From: Lichenostomus cassidix
Lineage: Eukaryota > Chordata > Aves > Passeriformes > Meliphagidae
Reading direction: 5' to 3'
NCBI GenBank assembly: GCA_008360975.2
Contig: CM039211.1
Coordinates: forward strand, 49,908,077-49,972,076
Length of the DNA stretch: 64,000 nt
In this document: positions 47,642 to 60,375 of the stretch, piece after piece
Numbering within the stretch: position 1 is the first letter of the stretch
Layout of the letters: the number at the start of each line of letters is the position of its first letter
Translations under genes and position numbers: made by a program
Notes under the pieces: generated by a model
Seen by the model: the letters and a program-made list of their open reading frames with translations, nothing else
Databases searched by the model: none
What the model was told of the DNA's origin: nothing

Positions 47642-47999
47642 TTACCATCTGCACTGAAGTTGTTTCTTGTTTGGGGTTTGATCGTGCAGTAGGTAGGAAG
47701 GTTGATCAGAAGTATCTAGAGAAGGGTAGCTTTGTGCATTATTTGTTCTCAGTGTTTTCATACCTATGCTTATGATTTCTAGTCGTTTTCCAGAACTATG
47801 GCATTCAGCAAGACACCGATGACTGTTAACATAACAATCACAACCACGAATATTGCAGTGACTACCAATAAAACATACCGATCCAGCAGCAGAGAACACA
47901 GTAGTACTGCAATATAATAGAAGATTTGGCTTGACTTCTCCGACTCCCGGCAGTCAGAGTAGGGTCTCTATCAGGGCTCCTCAGCTCGTCAAAACTTGT
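47642..47999 (-). other. Protein-like frames flanked by splice signals (unassigned)
   Basis: A strong minus-strand acceptor (TTCTTTTCTTCCTCACTTTC then TTTGATTAG, AG at 48001-48000) precedes 47999. Downstream, three minus frames in turn look protein-like. One reads TSFDELRSPDRDPTLTAG. A second (47967 to 47779) reads DCRESEKSSQIFYYIAVLLC, then about 30 mostly Val/Leu/Ile residues. A third (to TAA at 47642) ends SYPSLDTSDQPSYLLHDQ and a basic tail. A good donor, CG|GTATGT, occurs near 47881. This could be a decayed transmembrane-protein gene, a non-coding exon or coincidence. I do not recognise a family. Confidence 0.25.
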
Positions 48000-48841
48000 C
48001 TAATCAAAGGAAGTGAAAGTGAGGAAGAAAAGAACTGGGATTTCACCCTGAAACTTCGGAGATGGGAGACGGGTTAGGGATCGAGTTTGCTCATGCCATG
48101 CCGGTAAGTTTGAAGTGAGCATTTGGGCTAGGAAATAACGCTGGCAAACTGTTAATTTTTCTCCATAGAAATGATCCAAAAAATTCTCGTGAGAAACAGC
48201 TATCAAGATTTTACCCTTAGGAAAAAGAAAAAAGAAACCGCACGCCACACACCCACACACTACCGCATATAAATAACAACCTGTTAAATGATGGGACTCT
48301 GGGACTCTTAAAGAGGCGTCTCGCACATTTAAAACAATTTAGAGATATTTTAAAAATAATGATTGTTTGGTTTAATAATTGTTCCATTTTCCCATCCACA
48401 GATATCTCCAGCCGCCTCAAAAAAGTGCAGAGACGTGCTCCATCTCTCCCCGAGGGACTGGGCTTGCATTTTGCGTTGTAATGTACTTATTTTAATGTTT
48501 CTCCAATCAAACTTCCACTCATTATTTTTGTGAAGATGAGGAAAGAGAGCAACAACAAAAGCAACCTCGAGGATGCTGTTGCTAGCATTACCCGGTTGTG
48601 ATAAACCGTATTTCCCTCCAGAGTTTGCTATCCTGACTCTTGCGTGGGGTTGAGGTGTTGCAGGAGTGGACGGCGTAGGCGAAGGAAGGGCAGAGGCAGA
48701 GACAGCCTGCCCAACGTGGTGCTGCGCCTGCCTCGGCTTGGGGGAAATGGGAGCACGGATGTGGGCAATCTACATGCTTACTTGTTTTGGAGCTCGGAAA
48801 TCAGACTGTAATTTTACGTATCTTTAACACTGACCTATCTA

Positions 48842-48874
48842 TCTTTTTTTTTCTTTTCTTTTTTTTTTTTTTTT
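48842..48874. repeat. Poly-T tract
   Basis: T-rich run with occasional C and one G. A second, longer one lies at 49120-49158, ending in TTTAGC and so mimicking a splice acceptor. Confidence 0.8.
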
Positions 48875-49899
48875 GGCTAAGTGTAGACAGTCTCCCTATG
48901 AAGTCAGATTTAGATTATCTCCTAAGAATGCAGAAAATCCAGGCTAAATGGAAAGGAAATCTTCTATCATTTGAAAGTTCGCCATAATACTGTAAAATAA
49001 GATTGGGAGTTCAAAACTCTCCTATCAAGTTATTTCTCGGTGTATTCTGAAGTCACCCAGGTTCCATGTGTTTGGGATTTTCAAGGAAGTGATAAAATTA
49101 TACTGTTTTGTTTTCTTGTTTTCTTTTTCTTTTCTTTTTTTTTTTTTTTTTTTTTTTAGCGGAGGTGATCTCTTGCAGTGAATTTTGCTCTGCTGGAATT
49201 AGATATGTTACAGTTTTCCATGCCTCGCTTTTTTCCACATCACCCTTCAGACCAGTTTTGTACGATAATCCGTATTCTAGTTTAGCCTGCAATAGTACCA
49301 CACCACCTAATCTACAGCAGTTCCAAAACTGTATCTTGATTTATGTTTGCAAGTGGCGCTGCCAGAGCAGTGGTGCTGCTGCTAAAGACCTCGTTTACTA
49401 AACGTGCTCTCGGTACCTCATTCTCCTTCTGGAGGATCACAGCTTCATTTTCATTTTCGCTTCACAGACGAGAGATCATAACTTTGCTTTACTTCCTCAA
49501 TGGAAAGTAAAGCCTTTGCCTGTTCTTTTATTGTTCAGAGCCTTAATCTATCGTATGGACCATTAACACACAAATATAATCTCTTGTTTAGAAGTTTATC
49601 CGGTCCGATTAGGCAGCAGAGCGCTGGCTGAGCCGATGCTAATGCGAGCCAGAAGAAGTAGTAGACAGGACCAGGCGAGAGACAGAAGGCGACCGGGAAT
49701 AGCTTTATTAGATAAGTGTATTAATCTGGATCCCAGCTGTATCTGCAGTGTTTTCCAAGACTCCTTTCAGAAATCATTCTTGTCGGATGTGGGTTTCCCT
49801 AGTTAATCACTCATGCCGTTGTATACATTACAGCTCAAGAGTGTAATTTTAGTCAGTTGTTTTGAAGCGCGTTACTGTTCCCATCTGATCTGCATTTGT

Positions 49900-50330
49900 C
49901 GATTAAGCGTACAAGAAACGGAACACTCGTAGATAGGAGTCCCGATAGGGCTCTCCGCGGCACCGGGGCACCCGTCCACCCCCGCCGCCCCCCGGGGCCG
50001 CCGCTTGGCGAAACGCTCTGCCCGTCCCGGCGGGGCTCGGCCTCCTCCTGCGGCAGCGCGGCCTCTGCGCAGCGGGACTCGCCGCGCCGCGCTCCCGCCG
50101 TGCCTCCCGCGGGCCGCCCGGGGCCCATGCCGGGCCTCCCGGGTGCGGGGGCCAGAGCAGCCGAGCCCCGCGGCCATCGGGGCCCCGGCAGCTCCCGCGG
50201 GCGGAGCCGCCCCGGGGCGCGGCCACCGCCGCCCCGCCCGCCGGGGGAGGGCCTGAGGCGGGGCCGTCAGGCCGCTCCAGCCCCGGGCCGCTCGGGCCCG
50301 CCCCGCCGCGCCGCGGGTGCCCAGGGACGT
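49900..50330. promoter_or_regulatory. Strong CpG island without an assigned gene
   Basis: The densest CpG block in the window, with runs such as CCGCCGCCCCCCGGGGCCGC. Frames of 145-237 codons cross it on both strands, but none contains the forkhead motifs expected for FOXD1 or any other domain, so the protein-like length is compositional. It directly abuts an enhancer-like stretch at 50340-50780, suggesting a promoter/enhancer unit. Confidence 0.6.
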
Positions 50331-50339
50331 CTCGCTTCA

Positions 50340-50780
50340 TCTGTCACCAGCTCTGTTCGCCTGCCCAGCTGTCAAAACAGGGGGTGTCTTTTTCATTCCA
50401 GCTCACAAAGTACCAAAGGGGAAAGGGGCTTTAATGCCTGTGTTTGGACACAAGCAATTATCCCTAATTATTGTTTTTCTTTTGAGCCTGCCCGTCCTGC
50501 TGGAGAGCCAGCAGATGAGCATGCCCTAATCCTCCCCAGTCGGTTGATCTCAGTGGGTTTTGCGGGACAAACCGGGCGAGAAGGCTTCGTAGCTTTCATC
50601 TCGATGTGAGTTTTGAACTGATTGAAACTCATTGCGATGGAAGAATTAACCTCGGAGCCCAGGCTTTCAATGGCCCCTGATAAGAGATTATACGTGTTGA
50701 TGGCAAGCTTTTCTTGGCAAAATGTTTTCAAAGGACTCGGAGCTGTTAAATCAAAGCCCTATTGAATTGCTGGTAGGCCC
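50340..50780. promoter_or_regulatory. Candidate developmental enhancer
   Basis: Motif-dense, balanced-composition DNA: CTGTCACC and GCTGTCAAAAC (MEIS/TGIF-like), CAATTATCCCTAATTATTG (paired homeodomain cores), TGATAAGAGATTATA (GATA-like) and GTTGATGG. No repeat or coding signal explains it. Conservation is inferred, not measured. Confidence 0.4.
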
Positions 50781-50789
50781 CTTAGAGCT

Positions 50790-53700
50790 CTCCCTCCTTC
50801 TTCATTCCCCGGTACTGTGTTGGTAATTACTGGCAGGGGTGGGAGGAGGAAAACAGAAAATCCCCTCGGATGTACATACACATGCGCACAAGGCTGATGA
50901 GGAGCATAGGCAGAGAACCGCCTGGGAGACAGAGGAAAATTTCTTAATTCCACGGAGAATAATTCCATGAACAGTTAGGCCACTGCAAGATCGATCCTTT
51001 TCTGCTGCAGTCTTCTGTCATATGTCTGCCCCTTTATTTGATGGGGTTGTAATAGCATTCCAAGGACCCATGCTTCCATGCTATTTCCTCAAAAATTCAC
51101 CCTCTTACATGTATGAAAAAGAATTAGGAAATAGGAAAACCACAGAAAAGCTAGAAGCTATGAGGATATTTCAGCCACAAGTATGTGTGGATGTAAGAAA
51201 AGCTAGGTAATTTTTAAGAACAGCAAAAACCTTGATGAGTTCTCTTTTAAAGAAAAGATGCTTATTCTTCAAGTTTGCCTCTTCTTCACCTGTCCAAAGT
51301 GTGTGTCCTGGATTCTGGAATTCCACATATTGGTAAAGAATTACCATATTTATGAAATCTGGGTCATATTCTGTTAAATACTTTCCCTTCCATTGTGTCC
51401 AGAATGGGAACTTTGAAAAAGCCTACATGCAAAACTGGAAGTTGTCTGCTTCCACCAGTCCTAGGACTTAGGCAATCTTTCTTTCATGCATCCTTGATTT
51501 TGTAAATGAATATGTGTTTGTTCAGAGGTAATTCTGGGGTAATGGATGTGATTCTTATTTTAACAGTGGAAGAGTAATATTTAACAGAAGAAAATCTTAG
51601 AGAAAATAGAGTAGGAGATAACCATTTTCCATTGGAAAGTCAATTCACTTCAAGATAAATGCCAACAAGGCACCTGCTGCAGAAAACTGTTGAGCTGGAG
51701 AAAGAAATCTGCTGGCAGGCAAGGAGAGGTTGTTGGATGGGTCAAATCTTGTTTGTTTACTATGTAGGACCATGGGACAGTGTTATTAAAAAGACGTACT
51801 GATTGGATGATGAGAAAAAGAAAACATTGATATCCAAGACCAGAAACATATGAATAAAAGAACTTTAGGAATGCTTTTCATGGTAAAATATCACCTTCTC
51901 CAATATGTTAGCCTGCAGTGGTAATGAAGAGGCAGCAGAAGTAAAGGCAGTATGGAGGCAGATGAACAGCTTGATGGATATCTGGAAACTGCCTTAGAGA
52001 GAAGACAACAGCATGGCCATGAGCTGGAGTGCTGTAAACCCAGAAAATAACCTATGTAGTTATTACAGTCAACTGCCTCAGCTGATGCTCCAGCTGAAGA
52101 AGGAGGCCCAGGTTCAGAGCTATTCAAAATGTGTACTGCATGCTGGTAGTCACACTACCCAGACTATCAGTTTTTGAAATTGACTATTACATTTGCTTTT
52201 TCTCTCCACTAATGCTCCATGTATTTAGAGCTCTATGTAAATTTAGAATAATTTCTTGTGTTGGAACATTTTTGTGTTTAGTGTGCTATATTGCTTACTG
52301 GTATGCCTTGGCTTCCCAGCTCCTGAACCAAGCTCTAGCCAAAGTAATCTACTGAAACCTCCATGACCTTGAGCTCAGCCCTTTTTAATGCCTCTCAGTG
52401 TTTGCCAGAACACAAACATGCAATCTTTTTTTTCTTAATTTAGAAGCTTAGGCTATAATAGTTAAATATTATGATTAAACTGCAGCTGCCTGTGCAACTG
52501 CACAGGCAGTACAAGTGCCAGAGCAGTAACCTTTGCTTTTAACATGGTATTAAATTGTCACAAAAATCCAAGATGTTTGGGTTCCCTTCAGCTTGTATTT
52601 TGTCATGGAAATTTCTTGCCAGCAGATCTTTCAGTGGGAGTCTTGATAGTAATTGGAAAATAGGTTTTTAAGTTGAAAATTTGTAGGGTTTATTTGCTGG
52701 TTTGTTTGCTTTTGTCAAACAGTATCTCAACAACAACTGGAACTACAAAATGAAAATTTCAGTTTATTCAGTTCTTACTGTTGACTGGACCTGTGAGTAT
52801 TTTGAAGATTCTGGGAAGAACAATAATAGCTTTACTTCTTTTGATTGTTCTGACAAGGGATCCTGGAAAATTCATAGGCTGTGCAGGATCTTAGAGAACC
52901 TATACATTGCAAAACATTTCTTCTTCTTCAGTGAAGTGCCTAAATCACCACTAAACTGTCACAAAGCTTGTTGGGAAGAATGTACTTACAGAGATTATAC
53001 TTGTCATAGAAACAAGCAAATGCCATGTGGATTTTACAGCAACCATGGGCTGAGAGAAACCTGTAATAGAACAGAACACAGACCTGTAATAGAATAGATA
53101 GAGTAGCTGTATAAATATTTGGCAACTCTGAAGAGACATCTGAGGTCAAGGCTGTTTCCCTGCTACTTCAGAAATCCCTGCAAGTCCCAAGTTTGCCACC
53201 TAAAATAGTGTGTGTCCAGCTTGTAAAGTTAAAGATCTTGTTTCAGCCCCAAAGACTTTAAAGTTTATACACTCAGAGAGAAGCAGCACTTGGATCCAAC
53301 AAGCAAGTGGTGGTAATGTGGTATAGGAGCAACACCCTTATTAGCAGCTGCAGCACACCCACTCACATCCCAAACTGGTGTTCTCCTTCAGTCTCTTTCA
53401 CCAAAGGAGAAAGACTGACTGTATCTAATACAATAACAGAGTTTCTGACATTATTGGGATCAGGATGGTGTTTTGGGTCAGTAACTTCCACAAGTCTTGA
53501 CATGCTGGAAGAGTTATGACTCTGACAGCCTCTGGCCAAATTTGTGATATAAAAATAATTAATTTTACCATTTGTAGTTCTCCCATTCATGCTAGGGCTT
53601 CCATTATCATTGAAGGATGAAAAATAGTAGGAATAGTTACCACATGCTGATTAAGTACCAAGTACTTAATATATGTATTACAGAGAGAGAAAGAGCAATG

Positions 53701-56330
53701 TTTGTAGCTGGAATCTAGTTGCCAAGCATTAAGTCACCTTTAGCTCAAAGTGAATCCCAGTTTTCAGCTTGAATTTGTTTTATAATAATAGTAAGAGTTT
53801 TTTTAAGTAAAAGATCCTTATTTAGAAAAAATTTGCCTAGTAATATAATTGTATTTCTGTATATCTTGATATAATGTAGCAGGATTTTGAAAAAATTCAG
53901 CCCAAGTAAATATGCAAACACTTAAGAGAAGAACCATTCTTCATAGCTTATGGGATCCAAACAAAAGATATTCTAACCTGTAGCAGGTGCCGCAAACCAC
54001 AGAGAAGAAACTACAAGGAATAATCATAAGCAAATATATTAAGGGAAAGGAATAATAGCCAGTAGAATTTAATGAAATAAAAAAATAATAGAAAGGTAAG
54101 TTAAAGCACACAACAAAGGGCTCAGACATTACTCAGTGATTAAGAGATGCTTTAATGACATGTTGTTATGTACTTAGTTCATTCTGGCACACCATCCACA
54201 AGGTATCTGTCTAAGATGCAGAGTAATGTGTAAAAAGTCTGGTATACTCCACAGAGGAAAACTTAGATTAACTCATTTTTGCTACTGTGCTTTCTCTAAC
54301 CACATCAGGATGGAATCTTAGTACAGAATATTTTGCTTAATGTCCACTATTATGGGTTAGTAAACCCATTATAGTATTTATATTATTATGTTTACCACAT
54401 GTTTCACTTATTATTCTATTGTTGCTCTCTTTAAAATAGTAGGTTTTTTAAAATAACTAGACACATAATTAACAAAAATAAAATCTCTTCTACTTGCACA
54501 TTCCAAAGAATATTACTGGTCATTTCCCAGTACAAAGCTATGGATCTTGGCCAAAGCCTGCCTTTTACCCCAAATGCAATTTCATAGCTTGCCTATGCAG
54601 ATTCCCCAGACATCCCTGTATGTTAGCTGCATAATTCATATCACTCACAGCCTTCATTTCAGCTGCAAACATACTGTCTCTACTGGCTGTACACAAATGG
54701 ACACACATTTGATCAGTGATACATGTTTAAAGTTTTGAATAGTTTGTCACCTTGATGGCTTCAGCTTGTTTAAAGGTTCATTCTGACCTGTTCAGTGACT
54801 CACGGGGATAAACAGCTTTTTGCTTTTTAAAGCTTGGGCAGATGACAAGCACCTTGAGATTAAACACCAGGACCGTAGGAGACATTTTTCTTGGTTTTGT
54901 TTGGTTCTTTTTTTCTGGTTGTTGTGGTTTCATGTTTGTTTTGGTTTTGTTTGCTTGTTTTGGTTTGGGTTTTTTTTGAATGAGTGTCATTCATATTGTA
55001 CTGTTTGTCTGAATTCTGACAATTTTTTTCTGTTCTTTTGTTTTGATAGCACACCATTCTCTCCTCCCACCACACGTCCTCAAAACATACCTGTGTAAAT
55101 TTCCCTGGACACATGTAAGAGCAGAATGGGATGTAAGGGACATACAATCATTAATGACTTCAGAAAGAAACTGCAGCGAGGGCTGAGTAAGTGTTTGTCT
55201 GAGTGACAGCAAGTGTTGCTGAAATTCACAGTCTTGTGCAGCTATCTGGGTTAGGCAAAGAAATGCATGCAAATATCCTGGTGCAGCTTTGAAATCGGGA
55301 TGGTGTCTGCATGAGGGCTTCCATACTCACAGAAATGAGAACTTGGAAACGCAGGAGTGTAGAAGGACAGCTGCTACCGAGGCTGGACCTCCCACACAGG
55401 AGGAGATCACAGACATCAAATTCTCTCTGATTGTAATGTCTCTTGAGAAACCACCATGAGACCTTGGAATATGACAACTATATAGCAGAGTGACCAATTT
55501 GTGTGCCACAAACCGTATAGTTTAAGCAGCAAGTACAGCTCCTCTGCCTGATGATTTATGGCTGGCTGTGGCCAAATTCCCCATGAACTACAAGACAATA
55601 AACTCTGAAGATCCTAAAGACACCAGATTCATCTTTAGGTGTAGCTTCAAATGCCACCTAGACAGGTTTTCTTATGGAGCAGTGGGACCTCAGCTGATCT
55701 TTGCCATATCTCAGGTGTTTTCTGTTTTCTTCTTTTCAGGAATGTGTGATACATGTGTTTCAGTCCCTGAAGATTCTCATATACAGTTTGTGTTGTATGA
55801 GATGGTGCTTATCCCCGGCCTAAGGTTCAGAGCTTGGGAGGCTTTGACATAAACATGGCAATCTTAAATCCCTGTAGAAAAGCAAGGGATGGATAATATG
55901 CCTGACAAATTAACCTGACAGTTTCCTCTGAATCTGAAATGGTGGCATCTAATCAAAATCCAGCAGCAAGTGCCAAAAAGGAAAAGGATATTCTCTGTGC
56001 TACTTTAGAATGCCAGTCAAGACTTTCCTCCAGCCTCTCTTCATGGCCAGTCTTAGAGCCAAATGGAAAAGACAACCCTTCTAATTAGAATAAATATGCT
56101 GCAGAATGTGCTAGAAGGGAAAATAGTTTACATTTCCGTTGCAAACTCCTAGCTGAAGCCAAAACAAGACACGCTTTTCTTGAGTCGAGTTTGGGCAAAT
56201 CTTTTCAATAAATTGCACACATGAGATATTTTCAGCAGAAACCCTTAATACATCACTCAAGAAAAAAGCCATAGTTAAAAAGAAATACTTGCACACTTGA
56301 ATTTTAGCTGTGATGCATATCTGTCTTTAA
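50790..56330. other. Gene desert, no gene identified
   Basis: AT-rich DNA. A 131-codon frame at 52702-53097 is Cys-containing but unrecognised. TG/T-rich low complexity at 54893-54978. No retroelement was identified with confidence. Confidence 0.45.
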
Positions 56331-56339
56331 TGTATGTCA

Positions 56340-57364
56340 TTTCACTGGGCTTGTGTGGCAAGGTTTTTGTAGTGTGGAAGTGATGGTTACAGGGATGGCT
56401 TCTGAGAGAAGCTGTCAAAACCTTCTCCTGTGTAATTGCCTCAACCAAGCCTGTGCCAGTTGGCTCCAAGGTGGACCTGCCACTGCCAAGGCTGAGCCCA
56501 TCAGCAATGGTGGTAGCACCTCTGGGATAATGTATTTAAAAAGCAGGGGAAGTTATTGTGCAGGATCAAATTTCAGCCCGAGAAGAGAGATGTGGCAATT
56601 GCGTAAAGTAAAATCAAGGTCAGGGAAGAAGGAGAGGAAGGAGGTGCTCCATGCATCAGAGCTGAGATTATGTCCCTGGCACAGGTCATGGTGAGGTGAC
56701 TGTGCCCCTGCAGCCCATGGAGGACCACAGTGGAGCACAGACCCACCTGCAGCCTGTGCAGGACACCACACCAGAGGAGGTGGATGCCCTGGAAGGAGGC
56801 TGTGACTCCATGGAAAGCTTGTGCTGAGGGACAGAGGAACCTTGGCCACTAGAGAGAGGAGACTACGCTGCATAGCAAGTTTGTTGGCAGGACTTGAAAC
56901 CCCATGGGGTCCCCCTGCTAGAACAGTCAGATCCTGAAGGATTGCACTGAATGGAAGGGACCCATGCTGGTGCAGTGGAAGAATGTGAGGTGTCCTCCTG
57001 CAAAGGAAGAAGAGTCAGAGACAAGATGTGTTGAACTGACCACAACCCCCAGTCCTCATGCCTCTGCGCTGCTGGTGAGGAGGAGGGAGGAAATTTGGGA
57101 CTGAAGTTGAGCCCATGAATAAGGGAGGGGTAGGGGAAGGCATTTTAAGGTTTCACTATCCTACTCTTGTTTAATTGGTAATAAATTAATTTCCCCAAGT
57201 CAAGTCTGTTTTGCCCATGACAGTAATTGGTGAGTGATCTCTTCCTGTCCTTATCTCAATTTATGATCCTTTTGTTGTACTCTGTCTCCCCTGTCCAGCT
57301 CAGGAGGAGAGTGACGGAGCAGGTTTGGTGGGGACTGGTGTCCAGCTGGGGTCAACTCCCCACA
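56340..57364 (+). mobile_element. Second solo LTR of the same avian ERVL-type family
   Basis: Same family as the element in TMEM171 intron 2, but on the + strand. It has GCAAGGTTTTTGTAGTG near its start, the shared block CTGCCACTGCCAAGGCTGAG, TATA-like TATTTAAA at 56533-56540, degenerate units around CTGCAGCCCATGGAGGACCA, an AATAAA signal at 57180-57185 followed by TTTCCCCAAGTCAAGTCTG, and a 3' end at GGGGTCAACTCCCCACA (57364). The 5' end is approximate because it is diverged, and no clear target duplication was found. No internal retroviral genes. Confidence 0.85.
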
Positions 57365-57369
57365 GTTGT

Positions 57370-60300
57370 GTTTCATTTACCTCTAGGTGAGAGAACACTT
57401 TTACTGTTTCCAAAAAGAAATGCTAAAATGCATGGATAACAAAGTTTCAAGGCTTCAAAATCAGTGTGAATTGACCTCGAGGAGCAGTAAAGCAAAATTT
57501 GTCTTGGTAGACAACAACAAATGATTCATACAAATGTCTTACTTTAATTAAAATATTTCTGTCTTCTACTTTAGTTTGCAACAAATGTTTTTGTAGAAGC
57601 GTAACAAAGGAACACTGATAGATAGCAAACTGCATTAATAATTAAAAAAAAATAATTGCTATGATAAATTCTGCTCTTTTATCTCAGTCATATTGGATTT
57701 ACTTTAGCAGATGTCAGCATCTTAAATGCAGTTGGAGCATGTATTCTGAAATAATTGTTGAACCTGAAGTCATTTATGATCAGATGCAGTGATGATGTGC
57801 TGGATATTACAACCTAGAAAGCAGATTATTACAGGCACGCTCAGTCTACATATGTTGCTGTGCTAGTTTTTGGTGTCCTGGAAGAGAGTATTCAAAGTTA
57901 TTGAAACCAGCTGTTTCTCCTGTTAGTGTACCGGATGCTTATCTTCTTGCTCTATATATCAAAATATCTGTGTCAAAATTCACTATTACTGCATGAATTG
58001 GAGAGACTTTGATCTAGATATCAGATGGTTCAGTGAATATTATGTAAAAGCTGCCCTTAGTACATTTAAAAACAAAATTAAAAATTATTTTTATTCTGTA
58101 ACAATATGATAAGCATGAATGAAAGTAAAAGGACAATAAAGTAAGTGATAGGACAATCACAAAATAATTTTGAATCAATTTCTATTTTGAAATTAAATAG
58201 AAAATGCATTTTCAGGAACAGTTGTAGTTTAAGTATTTTTACATTTCTGATTCCCAGGGAATTCAAAATATGTAATTTTTTCCAATTCCATGGGAACAAA
58301 ATTCCAAATTTTACTACAATCTGTAAAGTGAAAGAAAATTCAGTGTGCTGACTGGCATAAAATGTTGGTTGGACCCTGGGAAACCTTTAAGACAAGTAAC
58401 AGAAGTAAGATGTAAGATACTGAAAATATGAGGAACTTCCAAAATGCATGTGTGAAATGACAAGGGATCCTATGAGTAATGGTAGCATAACTGAACAAAG
58501 GGAGGAGGGGAAAGAGCACAGAGAATGGGGAGGGAGAAGGTGAGAGCTAGACATCTATATGTTGTCACAGGAGATTGTGTACAGCATTTATTTGAGAATC
58601 AAAGGAAGGTTTCATACACCTGTATGTCTTTGGCAGATCATGAGAGGTGGCCTACAGCAATTAGTGAACTTTTTGATTCTTTTCTGGGAATAATCACAAA
58701 AGTGTTGCTCACAAATGTGCTTGTTTGACAAACTGCATAAACACATTTGTCAAGGACTCATCTCCCAGATGTCCTCAATTCTGCATGCAGTCAGCAAAAG
58801 CAATTGACAACCTCCCTTGGGTCGAAAAAAGGCCCATTAGAAGCATTGCTCTCCTACCCATCTGCTGAAACTGTTATCGGAGGCAGCTAATTATATGTTT
58901 CGCTCTTTAATTTCCAGAATCAAATATATCTCTTGGTCGCTGTATCATTGATTGCATTAACTGGAAATATTTGCAGGAATCATGGACAGTGAACTTTACT
59001 TCACCCTGAAGACAAGAATAATGATCCTCCCATCTTTTCTTTTTTACTTTGTAAAACTGTTCAGAACAGAGAGAGTGAACAGGGATAATTAAAAAAAAAG
59101 ACAAGTTATTTTTACATATATTGCATTGCCCATCATGGACAGAAAATCTGACTTGGCCTAAATTCAGGAAAATCTAGGACTTCTCAGGACTTTGACCTAA
59201 TTGCTCCCATGTTCTGCTTAATCATAAAATCAGATATCTGGCATACTTCTTGCAAGATATACAGTTATGCATGCTGGTGATGAGATGGTTATTGAAGTAC
59301 ATTCTATTGGGTCATCAGTATAGGCTTATTTAATATTTCTCTGTTTGTTTAGCACCATATCGCTGCAGCAGACCACAGCAACAGGAACCTCACTGCTCTG
59401 CAAGAGGTAAGTGTTCCAGAAATATGCCAGTGATTTCTCTGGAGTGGGACATTGCAGGTGAACAGCAGTGTGTGCTGGGAAATAGTTGCTGAAGACATGG
59501 AGTGGCCACAAGTGAGCACAGAAGAGTAATGAAGGAGCTGAATTACTGACAGTGGGCTACTGAATGCAACTTAAAACACTAACAGGCACTTTTACTGTTT
59601 TTGTATCTATTAACCTTCACAACTAAAACAGGCTTTATGAGGAAGAAACTAGCTGACTGGCATACCTGTCTCCACACTATGAATAATTTGCCTTAGTTAA
59701 CAAAACATTGCTTGCATATTTTCCAAAATGCAATGTTGAAAAGACAACAAATCCTAAACATAGTTTAATCCAGCAGAAATGAGTACTAACATTAGTTTTT
59801 TTCTGGGTGGAGGCTGTCCTACAGGGTCCAGAGAGTACATTCACAGAATTGCATTATTTGTGAGAAATATATTTGTCAGCTCTTTTCATATCATTTACCA
59901 TTATCCTTAGCAAAGGAATAGAAGCCATGGGATGTAGCATTGTTCTTTGGGCTCCTTTTCAGTATGAGCAGTTTCAGCTTCATTGAAAACGTTCATTTGG
60001 AGAGGACATGAAATCAGAAAATTACCAAAGTCATTGTCATTAGAAAGGGTCTTAAATCAGAACAGCATGTTCAGATACATGCCCTCCCTTTCTCTGCAAG
60101 ATGTTCTTAGATTAGATTCATAAAGCTGTTTCCTTTCTTTTTATTGTCACTTCCTTCTCTTGACTGGTAGTTTTGTTTTATATTATCTGAAAGACATATA
60201 TGTAAACTAACAGAACAGAACACGTAGAGATTGAAGACAATTTTCTTTATTAAGGAAAGTTTATATATATTTATCTGAAATTTGCTACTTGAAGTTGAAT

Positions 60301-60370
60301 TAAAAGTTAAAATTAAAATCGCTATATGTGGTGTCCTTGAAATTCAAGAGAAAACTTTAAACAATCCTTG
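57370..60370. other. Gene desert, no gene identified
   Basis: AT-rich DNA without recognised genes or repeats. A motif-rich, conserved-looking stretch lies at 58790-58990 and is reported as a finding. Confidence 0.45.
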
Positions 60371-60375
60371 GGAAT

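Noticed and set aside
49896..50609. 237-codon frame over the 50 kb CpG island, considered as FOXD1 or another transcription factor
   Set aside because: No forkhead or other DNA-binding motif in any frame; Pro/Arg/Gly/Ala bias from CpG content explains the length.
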